Below are positions 43,238 to 51,991 of a stretch of 64,000 nt of DNA, in pieces. Origin of the DNA: an uncultured Acidobacteriota bacterium. Its GTDB lineage: Bacteria; Acidobacteriota; Terriglobia; Bryobacterales; Bryobacteraceae. The DNA is taken from the NCBI GenBank assembly GCA_902826685.1, contig CADEFT010000021.1, forward strand, positions 1 to 64,000, written 5' to 3'. A program made the translations under genes and the position numbers. Every line of letters starts with the position of its first letter. Position 1 is the stretch's first letter. The notes beneath the pieces are model-generated. The model was not told the DNA's origin, did no database searches, and worked only from the letters and a program-made list of their open reading frames with translations.

Positions 43238-44653
43238 ATGAATCGACACTGGAACGGATCCCGCCCGCTTAGCCGCCGCCAGATGCTTCAGGCCGCCAGC
43301 GCCGGCTTCGGCAGCCTGGCCCTCACCGGCTTGCTGGGCCTCGAACAGGCGCGCGCCGCCACCGCCGCGCCGCTCGCAATCAGGGAGCCGCACTTTGCCC
43401 CCAAGGCCAAGCGCGTGATTTTCCTGTTCATGCACGGCGGCCCGTCTCAAGTGGATACCTTCGACTACAAGCCCCTGCTCAAGCGCGATCACGGTAAGCC
43501 TCTGCCTTTCGCCCGGCCCAAAGTGGTATCGAGCGAAACCTTCAACCTGCTGCAATCTCCCTGGGAGTTCAAACAATACGGCCAAAGCGGCATGTGGGTC
43601 AGCGATCTGTTTCCGGAAACGGCCAGGCTCGTCGACGATATCTGTTTCATCAAGTCGATGTACGGCTCCAACTCACGCCACGGCGGCGCGCTGCTCGAAA
43701 TGCACACCGGCTCGGATACGTTCATCCGTCCCAGCATGGGTTCGTGGATCACCTATGGCCTCGGCAGTGAGAACCAGTCGATGCCCGGCTACGTCACCAT
43801 CTGCCCCAGCCAAAGCCACGGCGGCGCCAACAACTATGGTTCGGCGTTTCTGCCGGCGCCTTATGCCGGCACTCCCGTCGGCTCGGTGGGCGTGCCCGCG
43901 CGCGAGGCGCGTATTCCGTTCATCTCCAATCGCGAAACGCCGCGCGGCATTCAGCGCATGGAAATCGACTTCACGCAACAGCTCAACCGGCAGCAGCTGG
44001 AAACCACCGGGCCCGACCGTGCGCTGGAAGGGCGCATCGAATCCTTCGAACTCGCCTTCCGCATGCAGGCCGAAGCGCCCCAGTTGCAGGACATCTCCGG
44101 CGAAAGCGAGGCCACGCGCAAGCTTTATGGCCTCGACAATCCGGTGAGTGAAGATTTCGGACGTCAATGTCTGATGGCGCGCCGTCTCTCGGAAAAGGGC
44201 GTCCGCTTCGTCCAGGTGAGCCATACCTACAAGTGGGATCAGCACACCCAGCTACGCCGCGATCACGATCAGAACGCCCATGAAGTGGACCGGCCCATCG
44301 CCGGCCTGTTGCGCGATCTCAAGGCGCGGGGTCTGCTGAAGGATACGCTGGTGATCTGGGGCGGGGAGTTCGGCCGCACGCCCACCGCCCAGGGGTCGGA
44401 CGGGCGCGACCACAATCCCGAAGCGTTCACCATGTGGATGGCCGGCGGCGGTACCAAGGCGGGTCTCGCCTACGGCGCCACCGACGACTACGGCTATTAT
44501 TCCGTCGAAAACAAGGTCCACTTCCACGACCTGCACGCGACCATTCTGCACCTGCTGGGGCTCGATCACCTGAAGCTCACGTTCCGCTATGCGGGCCGCG
44601 ATTTCCGCCTCACCGATGTGCACGGCAAGGTTGTCGACGGCATCATCGCCTGA
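43238..44653 (+). CDS. DUF1501 family protein with Tat signal
   Basis: This 471-residue protein begins with a twin-arginine signal (LSRRQMLQAASAGFGSLAL, Arg13-Arg14; cleavage after ARA near residue 40), so it is probably exported folded. The mature part is a single alkaline-phosphatase/sulfatase-like DUF1501 domain, with KRVIFLFMHGGPSQVDTFDYK at the start and GGEFGRTPTAQGSDGRDHN near the C-terminus. The catalytic activity of DUF1501 proteins is not established. Its partner is the PSCyt gene immediately upstream. It meets the kinase gene tail-to-tail with no gap. Confidence 0.92.
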   Translation: MNRHWNGSRPLSRRQMLQAASAGFGSLALTGLLGLEQARAATAAPLAIREPHFAPKAKRVIFLFMHGGPSQVDTFDYKPLLKRDHGKPLPFARPKVVSSETFNLLQSPWEFKQYGQSGMWVSDLFPETARLVDDICFIKSMYGSNSRHGGALLEMHTGSDTFIRPSMGSWITYGLGSENQSMPGYVTICPSQSHGGANNYGSAFLPAPYAGTPVGSVGVPAREARIPFISNRETPRGIQRMEIDFTQQLNRQQLETTGPDRALEGRIESFELAFRMQAEAPQLQDISGESEATRKLYGLDNPVSEDFGRQCLMARRLSEKGVRFVQVSHTYKWDQHTQLRRDHDQNAHEVDRPIAGLLRDLKARGLLKDTLVIWGGEFGRTPTAQGSDGRDHNPEAFTMWMAGGGTKAGLAYGATDDYGYYSVENKVHFHDLHATILHLLGLDHLKLTFRYAGRDFRLTDVHGKVVDGIIA

Positions 44654-46123
44654 TCAGACGCGCGATTCCTCGGCCGTTTCGGCCGCCACCGGCTTCGGCG
44701 GCTCCACCGCCGGCAGCCTGGCCACGAACTTCGTTCCCTTGTCCGGCGCCGACTCCACGTCGATCTGCCCGCCGTGCGCCTTGACGATCCACGACACGAA
44801 GCTCAAGCCCAACCCCAGCCCCTGCTTCTCGCGATGGCCCGGCACCCGGTAAAACCGGTCGAAAATATGGGGCAGCGCTTCGGCGGGAATGCCCACGCCG
44901 GTGTCTTCCACCTCGAATACCACTTCGTCGCCTTCGTTCCGCAGCCGCGCGGTCACCGTGCCGCCGGCGCGTGTATATTTCAACGCGTTTGAAAGCAGAT
45001 TCGAAATCAACCGGCCAATCTGAATGCGATCGGCCTCCACCCAGCAGGGCTCGCCCGCCTCGGCGCTGAGGGCGACCCTCGCCTCCTCGGCCGGAATCTG
45101 AAACTGATCGACGATATCGCGCAACTCCGGCGTCAGGTCGAGCGGCGCCTTCTGCAGCGCCAACTGGCCGGATTCGGCTTGCGAAAGCAGCAGCATCGCG
45201 CGAATCGTCTGTCCCAGACGCTCCACGTCTTCGAGCGCGTCGATGATGGCCTCGCGATACTGCTCGGCGGTGTTGGCCGCAAGCAGCGCCACTTCCAATT
45301 GGCCGCGCACGGCCGTCAATGGCGTTCGAAGCTCGTGCGAAACGTCGATCGAAAACCGCCGCGTCATCTCGAAGCTGCTTTCCAGGCGCGCCACCATGCT
45401 GTTGAACGTCTGCGTCAGATTTTCGATTTCGTCGCCCGAAGGCCGCGGAGGGATGCGCAGGCTCAGGTTGGTGCCCGAGATCCGCTCGGCCGCCTGCGCC
45501 AGGTCGCGAACCGGCATCAGCGCCCGGCTGGCGACAAACCATCCGATCAGGCTGCCCGTCAGAATCAGCAGCGGCAGCAGAGTGAAATAGTTCTTCGAGA
45601 ACTGATCGAGAATGCGCTGCCTCTCGGCCACCGGCTTGCCGATGGCCACGAAATACCGTTGGTTGTCGTCGTCCACGAACAGCCCGCCGCGAATCATGTA
45701 CGGTTCGCCCTCCGGCGACCGGCGCTCTTCAAGGTAGGGCTGGTTAGCCGCCAGCGCCGCCCGGATCCGTTCCGGGCTCAGCGCGCCCAGGCCCGCGAAC
45801 ACGGGCGATACCTCCATCACCTTGCCGTTCGAATCGGCGCAAAGATACACGCGTTGAAGCTGTTTGACGATCAGCGACTCTTCCGCATCCTCGGGGTCGT
45901 AGCGCCATTCCGCCTCCCGGCGATGAATGATCAGGTAGGCCTTCGTGGCCGCCCATTCCTCGTCCAGAACGTCCTGCAGTTGCTCCTGCAGCACCGTCTC
46001 CAATCGCTGCCGGACGAAGACGCCGATGCCGGTCAACAGCAGGCTCAGGAAAATCGCATTTACGATGGTGAACCGGAACCGCAGTCCCCGCACGAACCGC
46101 ATCTTGGAGAGCAGCGTGCGCAT
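44654..46123 (-). CDS. Membrane sensor histidine kinase (HAMP-HisKA-HATPase)
   Basis: This 489-residue kinase has a first membrane helix at about residues 16-36, a periplasmic sensor region, a second helix at about 180-200 (FTLLPLLILTGSLIGWFVA), HAMP, HisKA with the phosphoacceptor His263 in SHELRTPL, and a complete HATPase_c domain (SNLLSNALKYT, EDTGVGIP, GLGLGLSFVSW). It lies 10 nt downstream of the OmpR-type regulator gene and is its probable partner. The architecture resembles the CusS/heavy-metal sensor group, but the periplasmic part does not reveal a ligand. The C-terminal tail is proline/alanine-rich. Confidence 0.93.
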   Translation of the reverse strand: MRTLLSKMRFVRGLRFRFTIVNAIFLSLLLTGIGVFVRQRLETVLQEQLQDVLDEEWAATKAYLIIHRREAEWRYDPEDAEESLIVKQLQRVYLCADSNGKVMEVSPVFAGLGALSPERIRAALAANQPYLEERRSPEGEPYMIRGGLFVDDDNQRYFVAIGKPVAERQRILDQFSKNYFTLLPLLILTGSLIGWFVASRALMPVRDLAQAAERISGTNLSLRIPPRPSGDEIENLTQTFNSMVARLESSFEMTRRFSIDVSHELRTPLTAVRGQLEVALLAANTAEQYREAIIDALEDVERLGQTIRAMLLLSQAESGQLALQKAPLDLTPELRDIVDQFQIPAEEARVALSAEAGEPCWVEADRIQIGRLISNLLSNALKYTRAGGTVTARLRNEGDEVVFEVEDTGVGIPAEALPHIFDRFYRVPGHREKQGLGLGLSFVSWIVKAHGGQIDVESAPDKGTKFVARLPAVEPPKPVAAETAEESRV

Positions 46124-46133
46124 GGCGGAATCT

Positions 46134-46817
46134 CTAACGCGCGGCCCTCTCGTTCAGATCGAGCATGTAGCCGATGCCCCGCACCGTATGAATCAGCCGC
46201 GACGGCCGTCCTTCGTCGATCTTCGAGCGCAGGTGCCGGATGTACACGTCCACGATATTGGTGAGCCCGTCGTAGTCCATGTCCCAGACGTGTTCCACGA
46301 TCATCGTCCGGCTCAGCGGGCGGCCGGGATTGCGCATCATATATTCGAGGATGCTGAATTCCTTCGGGGCCAGATCGATGTTGTCGCCGCTGCGCGCCAC
46401 CTTGCGCCGGATGCAATCGAGCACCAGGTCGCCCACCTGCAAACGCTCCGGAGTCGGCTGCCCGCGCCGCAGCAGAGCCCGCACCCGCGCCAGAAACTCA
46501 ACGAAGGCGAACGGCTTGGTGAGGTAATCGTCGGCGCCGAGTTCCAGGCCCTTCACCCGGTCGTCGACGGCGTTGCGCGCGCTCAGAATCAGCACCGGCG
46601 GCGACGTCTTCCGGTTCCGGACTTTGCTCAATACATCGAGCCCGTCCATGTCCGGCAGCATCAGATCGAGAATCATCAGGTCGTAGGCGGTGTTATGGGA
46701 AAGGTTGAGGCCCGTCTGTCCGTCCGGCGCAACATCCACCGTGTATCCGGCGCTTTCAAGGCCGCGGCTGAGAAAATCGGCAATCCGTTTCTCGTCTTCA
46801 ATTACCAGGATGCGCAT
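46134..46817 (-). CDS. OmpR-family response regulator
   Basis: This 227-residue regulator has a receiver domain with phosphoacceptor Asp51 in LMILDLMLPDMDG, the conserved KPF Lys near residue 101, and an OmpR/PhoB-type winged helix in the C-terminal half (LAPKEFSILEYMMRNPG, then VYIRHLRSKID). It should be phosphorylated by the kinase encoded directly downstream and act as a DNA-binding transcription factor. It lies 14 nt after the mutarotase-fold gene, so it is not at the head of its transcript. Confidence 0.95.
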   Translation of the reverse strand: MRILVIEDEKRIADFLSRGLESAGYTVDVAPDGQTGLNLSHNTAYDLMILDLMLPDMDGLDVLSKVRNRKTSPPVLILSARNAVDDRVKGLELGADDYLTKPFAFVEFLARVRALLRRGQPTPERLQVGDLVLDCIRRKVARSGDNIDLAPKEFSILEYMMRNPGRPLSRTMIVEHVWDMDYDGLTNIVDVYIRHLRSKIDEGRPSRLIHTVRGIGYMLDLNERAAR

Positions 46818-46831
46818 CTAAACACACGATA

Positions 46832-47959
46832 TCAGAGCGTGTGCGAAGTCTTCAGACTAACCCGTTTGCGGGCGTTCCTGTCTTCCAGCACGATCTCGCC
46901 GTTTTCCAGCCGCGCATCGTCCACTTTCTCAAAGCCCGCCGGAACGCGCGTCAGAAACATCAGGAAGTGCGTGGAGATTTTCGATTTCGCAGGCAGCCAG
47001 CCGAATGTGTTCGCTCCGAACATCGGCTGAAGAGCGTACAGAGCGCGCTTGGTCATGTCATAGGGCTGCATGCCGAACTCCAGCCCCCAGGCGTACATGC
47101 CGTTTTCGGGGAAATTCATCCAATGCTGCACCCACGCGAAATCGCGCCGCGGGAATAGATAACCGATCACCATACGCTCGTCCAGGTTCAGCGCCGTGAT
47201 GAACTCGATCTCGCGGCTGGTGTCCATCAGGCAGCCGATGTGATTCATGACGCCGTGCTTTTCCGGCGCCACGCGCAGATTCAATTCCTTTCCGTCCAGC
47301 GTCAGCTTCGGCCATGTGAAATCCTCACCGCTCGGAAACGTGCGGTTGCTGCGTTCGCTTTCCAGATGCGGCTTGGTGCGGCACTGCGGAGCCGATTGAT
47401 CCACCACCGTACGCCCCAGCTTGAGGAACGGCGCGCCGACGGTGGCATGTTCGGCCCACAACAGCGGCCGGTCGAAGGAAAGCTCGCTCTCAAGCGTGGC
47501 CTCCACCGAAACCACCTGTTCCCCGGGCGCGATCTTCACCGTCCGCTGATACATCTCCTGCACCACCGGCAGATGGACTTTTTGCGTCAGCGCCATCTCG
47601 CTCGAATTCACCGTTTCCCACGGCAGCTTGTGCGCCTCGCCGTGCGAGGAATAGCCGGCCTTCTGCTCTTCCTTGCTGATGGGGCCGAAGCCGTCGACGC
47701 AAAGGAAGTGGCCCGCGCTCGCCCCAAAGCGCGGTGTGAGATTGGCTTCGCGCGCCATCCGCGCCGGATCCCAAAGCGGGTTCAGCTTTTTCGAGTCGTC
47801 CTTTAATGTGAACTCGACAAACGCCCCGCCCGTGGTCAATACGGTGAACTCGATCTTGTCGTTCGAAAGCACCAGGCCGGACCGTGTTTCGTGCGTGGTG
47901 GCGCGCTGTGCCGCCGCCGGCAGGGCGCAAAAAGCAAGGAAAGCGGTAAAGAGACGCAT
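46832..47959 (-). CDS. Secreted galactose-mutarotase-fold protein
   Basis: This 375-residue protein has a signal peptide (MRLFTAFLAFCALPAAAQ) and one beta-sandwich domain with features of the aldose-1-epimerase/DUF4432 superfamily: GAFVEFTL near the start, WAEHATVGAPF with His171, and YAWGLEFGMQPYD with a Glu that could be catalytic. It would act on sugars in the periplasm if it is active, but only the fold is supported. It lies between the GGDEF-EAL protein (17 nt) and the response regulator (14 nt), so co-transcription is probable. Confidence 0.75.
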   Translation of the reverse strand: MRLFTAFLAFCALPAAAQRATTHETRSGLVLSNDKIEFTVLTTGGAFVEFTLKDDSKKLNPLWDPARMAREANLTPRFGASAGHFLCVDGFGPISKEEQKAGYSSHGEAHKLPWETVNSSEMALTQKVHLPVVQEMYQRTVKIAPGEQVVSVEATLESELSFDRPLLWAEHATVGAPFLKLGRTVVDQSAPQCRTKPHLESERSNRTFPSGEDFTWPKLTLDGKELNLRVAPEKHGVMNHIGCLMDTSREIEFITALNLDERMVIGYLFPRRDFAWVQHWMNFPENGMYAWGLEFGMQPYDMTKRALYALQPMFGANTFGWLPAKSKISTHFLMFLTRVPAGFEKVDDARLENGEIVLEDRNARKRVSLKTSHTL

Positions 47960-47976
47960 TCGAGAGGATGATACCT

Positions 47977-50532
47977 CTATCGAACCGGCGCCGTCTGCTG
48001 CGTCAACCAGCGCCGTGCCTCCACCGCCGTCAGCGGCGCGCTCAACAGATGGCCCTGAATGTAGTCGCAGCGCTGTTTCACCAGCAACTGGAATTGCGCT
48101 TCGGTTTCCACGCCCTCGGCCACCACCGTGAGGCCCATGCTGTGCGCCATCGCGATGATGGCTTCCACCAGCGTTCGTGTGTGCGCCGAAGCGACCGTCT
48201 CCGCCACAAACGAACGGTCGATCTTCAACGTGTCCACCGGCAGGGATCGCAGAAAACTCAAGGCCGAATAGCCGGTGCCGAAGTCGTCGAGCGTCAGATG
48301 TACGCCCAGCTTCCGCAGCCGTTCGAGCTTCGCCGCCGCCGCGGGCATGTCCTTGAGAATGGCGCCTTCGGTCAGCTCCAACTCGAGCGCTTCCCCCGGC
48401 AGCGAGTTCTCTTCAAGCGCCGCCTCCACCAGTTCCACGAATCCCTCCGCTTCAAACTGAAGAGGCGACACATTCACCGCCAGCCGCACCGCGGGCAACC
48501 CACTGGCGCGCCACTCGGCGCTCTGGCGGCAGGCCGTCCGCAGCACCCACTCGCCGATCTCGGCGATCATTCCGCACTGTTCGGCGATCGGGATGAACCG
48601 CCCGGGCTCGATGCGGCCCAACCGCGGATGGTCCCATCCAAGCAGTACTTCCATCTCTTCGAAAGCGATGCCCGAGCCCTCGCGGACATCGAACACCGGC
48701 TGGAAGTAGAGACGGAATTCGCCCTCGCGCAGCGCCCGCCCGAGCGAGTATTCCAGTTGCAGGCTGGTGGCCCGCGCATCGCTCGATTCGGAACTGGAAA
48801 GCCGCGCGCCGTTCCGGCCGTTCTTCTTCACGTGATACATCGCCTGGTCGGCGCCCGCCAGCAGCGCTTCGGCCGACCGGGTGGCATCGGCCGGCAGGCT
48901 CTGCGGGTAAAGGCTGACGCCCGCGCTCGCCGTCACCGTGAGCGTTTGTCCATCGAAGGCGATGGGAGCGCGCACAGCGTTCAGAATCCGCTCGGAACGT
49001 TCCATGGCATCGGCGTCGCCGCCGGCCGAGATCGTCGCCACGAACTCATCGCCGCCCAGCCGCGAGGCCGATTCCCCGGGTTTGAGGCACGCGCAGATAC
49101 GGCGAGCCGTTTCGCGCAGCACCAGGTCGCCGATGGCGTGCCCCCAATGATCGTTGATCTGCTTGAACCGGTCGAGATCGAGAAATACGACGCACACCGC
49201 GCGCCCCGCTTCCATCGCCCGCTGCAACTCCGCCGTGAACACCGCGCGATTGGGCAAACCGGTCAGCACGTCATGCTGCGCCTGAAACTCCAGCCGGCCC
49301 GTGAGCCGCCGGTGCTCCATGGCGATCGCCGCCAGTTGCGCCGCCATTTCGAGAACGTCGGGCTCCAACTCCCGGCACGCCGTGCCCGCCCGCCACGTCA
49401 CACTCAGCGTCCCCAGCCGTTCCCCATCGCCCGCGACGATCGGCACTATCGCCGCGGCCGGAACGTCCGCCGCGCCTTCCGCCAATCGTGCTTCCACCGC
49501 CGGGCATTGCCGCTCCACCATCGCCGCGATCTTCGCCAGCACTTCCGCGAGCGGCCGGTTCTTCGCCACCATCTCGAGCGCCTGGCTTCGATCGCGCTCC
49601 AGAGATTCGGCACGGCGCCGGGCCGCCAGCATGCGCCGTTCGAGCAGCGAACGCCCCATACTCTTGGCCATCAGCTCCATCAACTCGATCTCGTGGCTTG
49701 AGAACTCGCGCCACCGGCGGTGGGGGGAACCGAAACTCAACACGCCCCATACCTCGTCGTCCACCACGATCGCCGCCGCGATATAGCTGGGCCGCGAACC
49801 GGTGCCGTCGCCGGTCAGCGTCTGGCGATGCCGCTCCACCTGGCTGGCTACGCCGTCGGGTAAGGCTTCCGTCCGCCGTCCCGCCACCACCGCGCCATCG
49901 CACAGAATCGCGCCCGAGGCCAGACCGAAGATGCCGCGCCCCGTTTCCAGATAATCGGCGAACATCTCCTCCACCGCCGTGTATTGCGTTGTGCTCAGGC
50001 GATGAATCTGACGCAGGTCTTCGCTGAACTTGGTCAGCTCCAGCGTCTTGTCCAGCAGTTGCTCCCGCGTGTGGCGATTGCCGGGATGTTCTTTGTAGCG
50101 CGCCAGCCGCGATTCGGCCTCGAACTCGTTCGCCGCCAGCGATGCCAGATCGCTCAGATGCCGCAGCGCCCGGAGGCTTGATGAGCGCGGCTCCGGGCCT
50201 GCCACAATCAACACGCCCAACGGCTCGCCGTTCGATCCATCGATGCGCGTGACGGCCAGGAATCGGAACTCGCCGTCGACGCGCCGCAACGTGGCATCCT
50301 GCCACAGGTCGCGAAACCACAGCGACGGGGCACTCTCGATTCTCGCGCCCACCGCATCCGCCAGCGCCGACAGTGCGGGTTCGGCATGCCATGCGGTGCA
50401 GGAGCGCGTCTTCGATCCCGCAACGATCGCCGAGGCCGAAGCGTCCAGCAGCCGCTCCGCCAGCAGTGCGATCCGGTCGAGCGCGCCCGCCGGAGGGGAC
50501 CTGCGAGGCTGCGACACACCGGGAAACGCCAT
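47977..50532 (-). CDS. GAF-GGDEF-EAL cyclic-di-GMP signalling protein
   Basis: This 851-residue cytoplasmic protein has about three GAF-like sensory regions (residues 10-420), a GGDEF domain with an intact GGDEF motif at 493-497 and the preceding DLDRFKQIN, and a C-terminal EAL domain. The EAL signature reads EVL at 628-630 (MEVLLGWDHP), while other metal and catalytic positions look present (NVSPLQ, ELTEGAI, DDFGTG, LKIDRSF, AEGVET and YIQGHLLS). So it may both make and break c-di-GMP, though the arginine after EAL is replaced by Gly. It starts the four-gene minus-strand group that ends with the two-component pair. Confidence 0.93.
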   Translation of the reverse strand: MAFPGVSQPRRSPPAGALDRIALLAERLLDASASAIVAGSKTRSCTAWHAEPALSALADAVGARIESAPSLWFRDLWQDATLRRVDGEFRFLAVTRIDGSNGEPLGVLIVAGPEPRSSSLRALRHLSDLASLAANEFEAESRLARYKEHPGNRHTREQLLDKTLELTKFSEDLRQIHRLSTTQYTAVEEMFADYLETGRGIFGLASGAILCDGAVVAGRRTEALPDGVASQVERHRQTLTGDGTGSRPSYIAAAIVVDDEVWGVLSFGSPHRRWREFSSHEIELMELMAKSMGRSLLERRMLAARRRAESLERDRSQALEMVAKNRPLAEVLAKIAAMVERQCPAVEARLAEGAADVPAAAIVPIVAGDGERLGTLSVTWRAGTACRELEPDVLEMAAQLAAIAMEHRRLTGRLEFQAQHDVLTGLPNRAVFTAELQRAMEAGRAVCVVFLDLDRFKQINDHWGHAIGDLVLRETARRICACLKPGESASRLGGDEFVATISAGGDADAMERSERILNAVRAPIAFDGQTLTVTASAGVSLYPQSLPADATRSAEALLAGADQAMYHVKKNGRNGARLSSSESSDARATSLQLEYSLGRALREGEFRLYFQPVFDVREGSGIAFEEMEVLLGWDHPRLGRIEPGRFIPIAEQCGMIAEIGEWVLRTACRQSAEWRASGLPAVRLAVNVSPLQFEAEGFVELVEAALEENSLPGEALELELTEGAILKDMPAAAAKLERLRKLGVHLTLDDFGTGYSALSFLRSLPVDTLKIDRSFVAETVASAHTRTLVEAIIAMAHSMGLTVVAEGVETEAQFQLLVKQRCDYIQGHLLSAPLTAVEARRWLTQQTAPVR

Positions 50533-50612
50533 GTTTTTGGCCTTCAGTGTGACGCGCGGGTACGGTTGGCGACAGAGCGCCGCCGCCTAGTACGGACTGG
50601 GCCGTTGGTGCC

Positions 50613-50918
50613 CTACTTCGCCCACATTTTCACGGCGAGCCCAGCCAGCGCGCCGAACACGACACCCGATCCGATGATCCCGCCATACGCCTTCAGCGAG
50701 AACGCATCCGGCAGGCTCACCAGAACGCCGGTGAGGATGCCCGCCGCCACCGGGTGAAAAGGCAGCGACAGGTTCGCGCCCAGGAACCCCAGCGCGAAGC
50801 GGCTCGTGAAAGCCTGCATCAGCGCCTCCGCCGGCTGGTTGCCATGCCGCACCGTCATCAGCACATCCGCCACGCCGAACGCGACGCCCAGCAGGATCCC
50901 AAGAGTGATGCGATTCAT
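50613..50918 (-). CDS. Small conserved-looking membrane protein
   Basis: This 101-residue protein (from ATG 50918) has about three membrane helices (ITLGILLGVAFGVADVLMT, then GFLGANLSLPFHPVAAGILTG, then GGIIGSGVVFGALAGLAVK) and a short polar link. I do not recognise the family. A GTG two codons upstream is an alternative start; neither has a good ribosome site. It is divergent from the bestrophin gene with 84 nt between, and ends 80 nt before the GAF-GGDEF-EAL gene. Confidence 0.7.
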   Translation of the reverse strand: MNRITLGILLGVAFGVADVLMTVRHGNQPAEALMQAFTSRFALGFLGANLSLPFHPVAAGILTGVLVSLPDAFSLKAYGGIIGSGVVFGALAGLAVKMWAK

Positions 50919-51002
50919 CTCCACATACTAGCCTGCATCTCGCGCACTCCGTTTTGCGGACGAGTCCCAAACAAGCTCGCCCATCTGCTAAACCTGGAAC
51001 CT

Positions 51003-51983
51003 ATGCACGCTGGCAGGCACTATTCCCTCAAGGAAGTCGCAATCTGGACCCGTCGCGAGACCGCGGTTTTCTTTCTCATCGCCATCGCCGCCACTTCGCT
51101 CTACACGCTCGCCGGGTGCAAGTGGCTGGCCATCTCATGGCCGCCCATCGCCGTCATCGGCACCGCCGTCGCTTTCATTACCGGATTCAAAAACTCCGCC
51201 TCTTACGCGCGGCTTTGGGAAGCCCGGCAGGTTTGGGGCGCGATCGTCAATTCCAGCCGCGCCTTCGCCCTGCTGGTGCTCAATGGCACGGATGAAGCGG
51301 CGCGCCGGCGCATTCTTTACCGTCACTTCGCCTGGCTCACGGCTCTGCGTTACCAACTGCGCGAGCCGCGCGCCTGGGAAAACACAAGTCAGGCGCACAA
51401 CGCCGAATACCGCAAACGATATAGCGTTGCCGAATGGGAAACGCCCCTTGAGTCCGAATTGGCTCCGCTGCTTGACGCGAAAGAAATAGCCCTGGTGCTT
51501 CCCTGCAAGAACCGCGCCACGCACCTCATCCACCTTCAATCCATGGAGCTGCGCTCGGGCATCGCCGAAGGCATCGTTGGCGAGCTGCGCTATCTCGAAT
51601 TGCAGCGCCACCTGGCGGCTCTTCTCGATTCCCAGGGCAAGTGCGAACGCCTGAAGAACTTCCCCTATCCCCGCCAGTACGCCACGCTGAACCTGTTCTT
51701 CATCTGGCTGTTCATCCTGCTCGTGCCGCTCGGCCTGCTGCCGGAATTCCAGAAATTCGGCGATCGCTTCACCGCGCTGGCCATTCCCATCAGCGTCATC
51801 ATCTGCTGGGTGTTTCACACCATGGACAAAATCGGAGACAGCTCGGAGAATCCTTTTCAAGGCGGCCCCAACGACGTGCCGATCACTTCCATGAGCCGCA
51901 CCATCGAGATCGATCTGCGCGAAATGATGGGCGAACCCAACATTCCGGCGCCGGTCAAGGCCGTGAACAATATCCTGATGTAG
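51003..51983 (+). CDS. Bestrophin family (UPF0187) anion channel
   Basis: This 326-residue inner-membrane protein has the bestrophin-like pattern: an N-terminal helix (TRRETAVFFLIAIAATSL), IAVIGTAVAFITGFKNSASYARLWEAR as the conserved pore-proximal segment, and a second pair of helices (LNLFFIWLFILLVPLGLL). Bacterial homologues form pentameric chloride or other ion channels. The ATG at 51003 is the first that leaves a normal N-terminus. It converges with the TonB-dependent receptor with 8 nt between stops. Confidence 0.9.
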   Translation: MHAGRHYSLKEVAIWTRRETAVFFLIAIAATSLYTLAGCKWLAISWPPIAVIGTAVAFITGFKNSASYARLWEARQVWGAIVNSSRAFALLVLNGTDEAARRRILYRHFAWLTALRYQLREPRAWENTSQAHNAEYRKRYSVAEWETPLESELAPLLDAKEIALVLPCKNRATHLIHLQSMELRSGIAEGIVGELRYLELQRHLAALLDSQGKCERLKNFPYPRQYATLNLFFIWLFILLVPLGLLPEFQKFGDRFTALAIPISVIICWVFHTMDKIGDSSENPFQGGPNDVPITSMSRTIEIDLREMMGEPNIPAPVKAVNNILM

Positions 51984-51991
51984 GACGCCCG

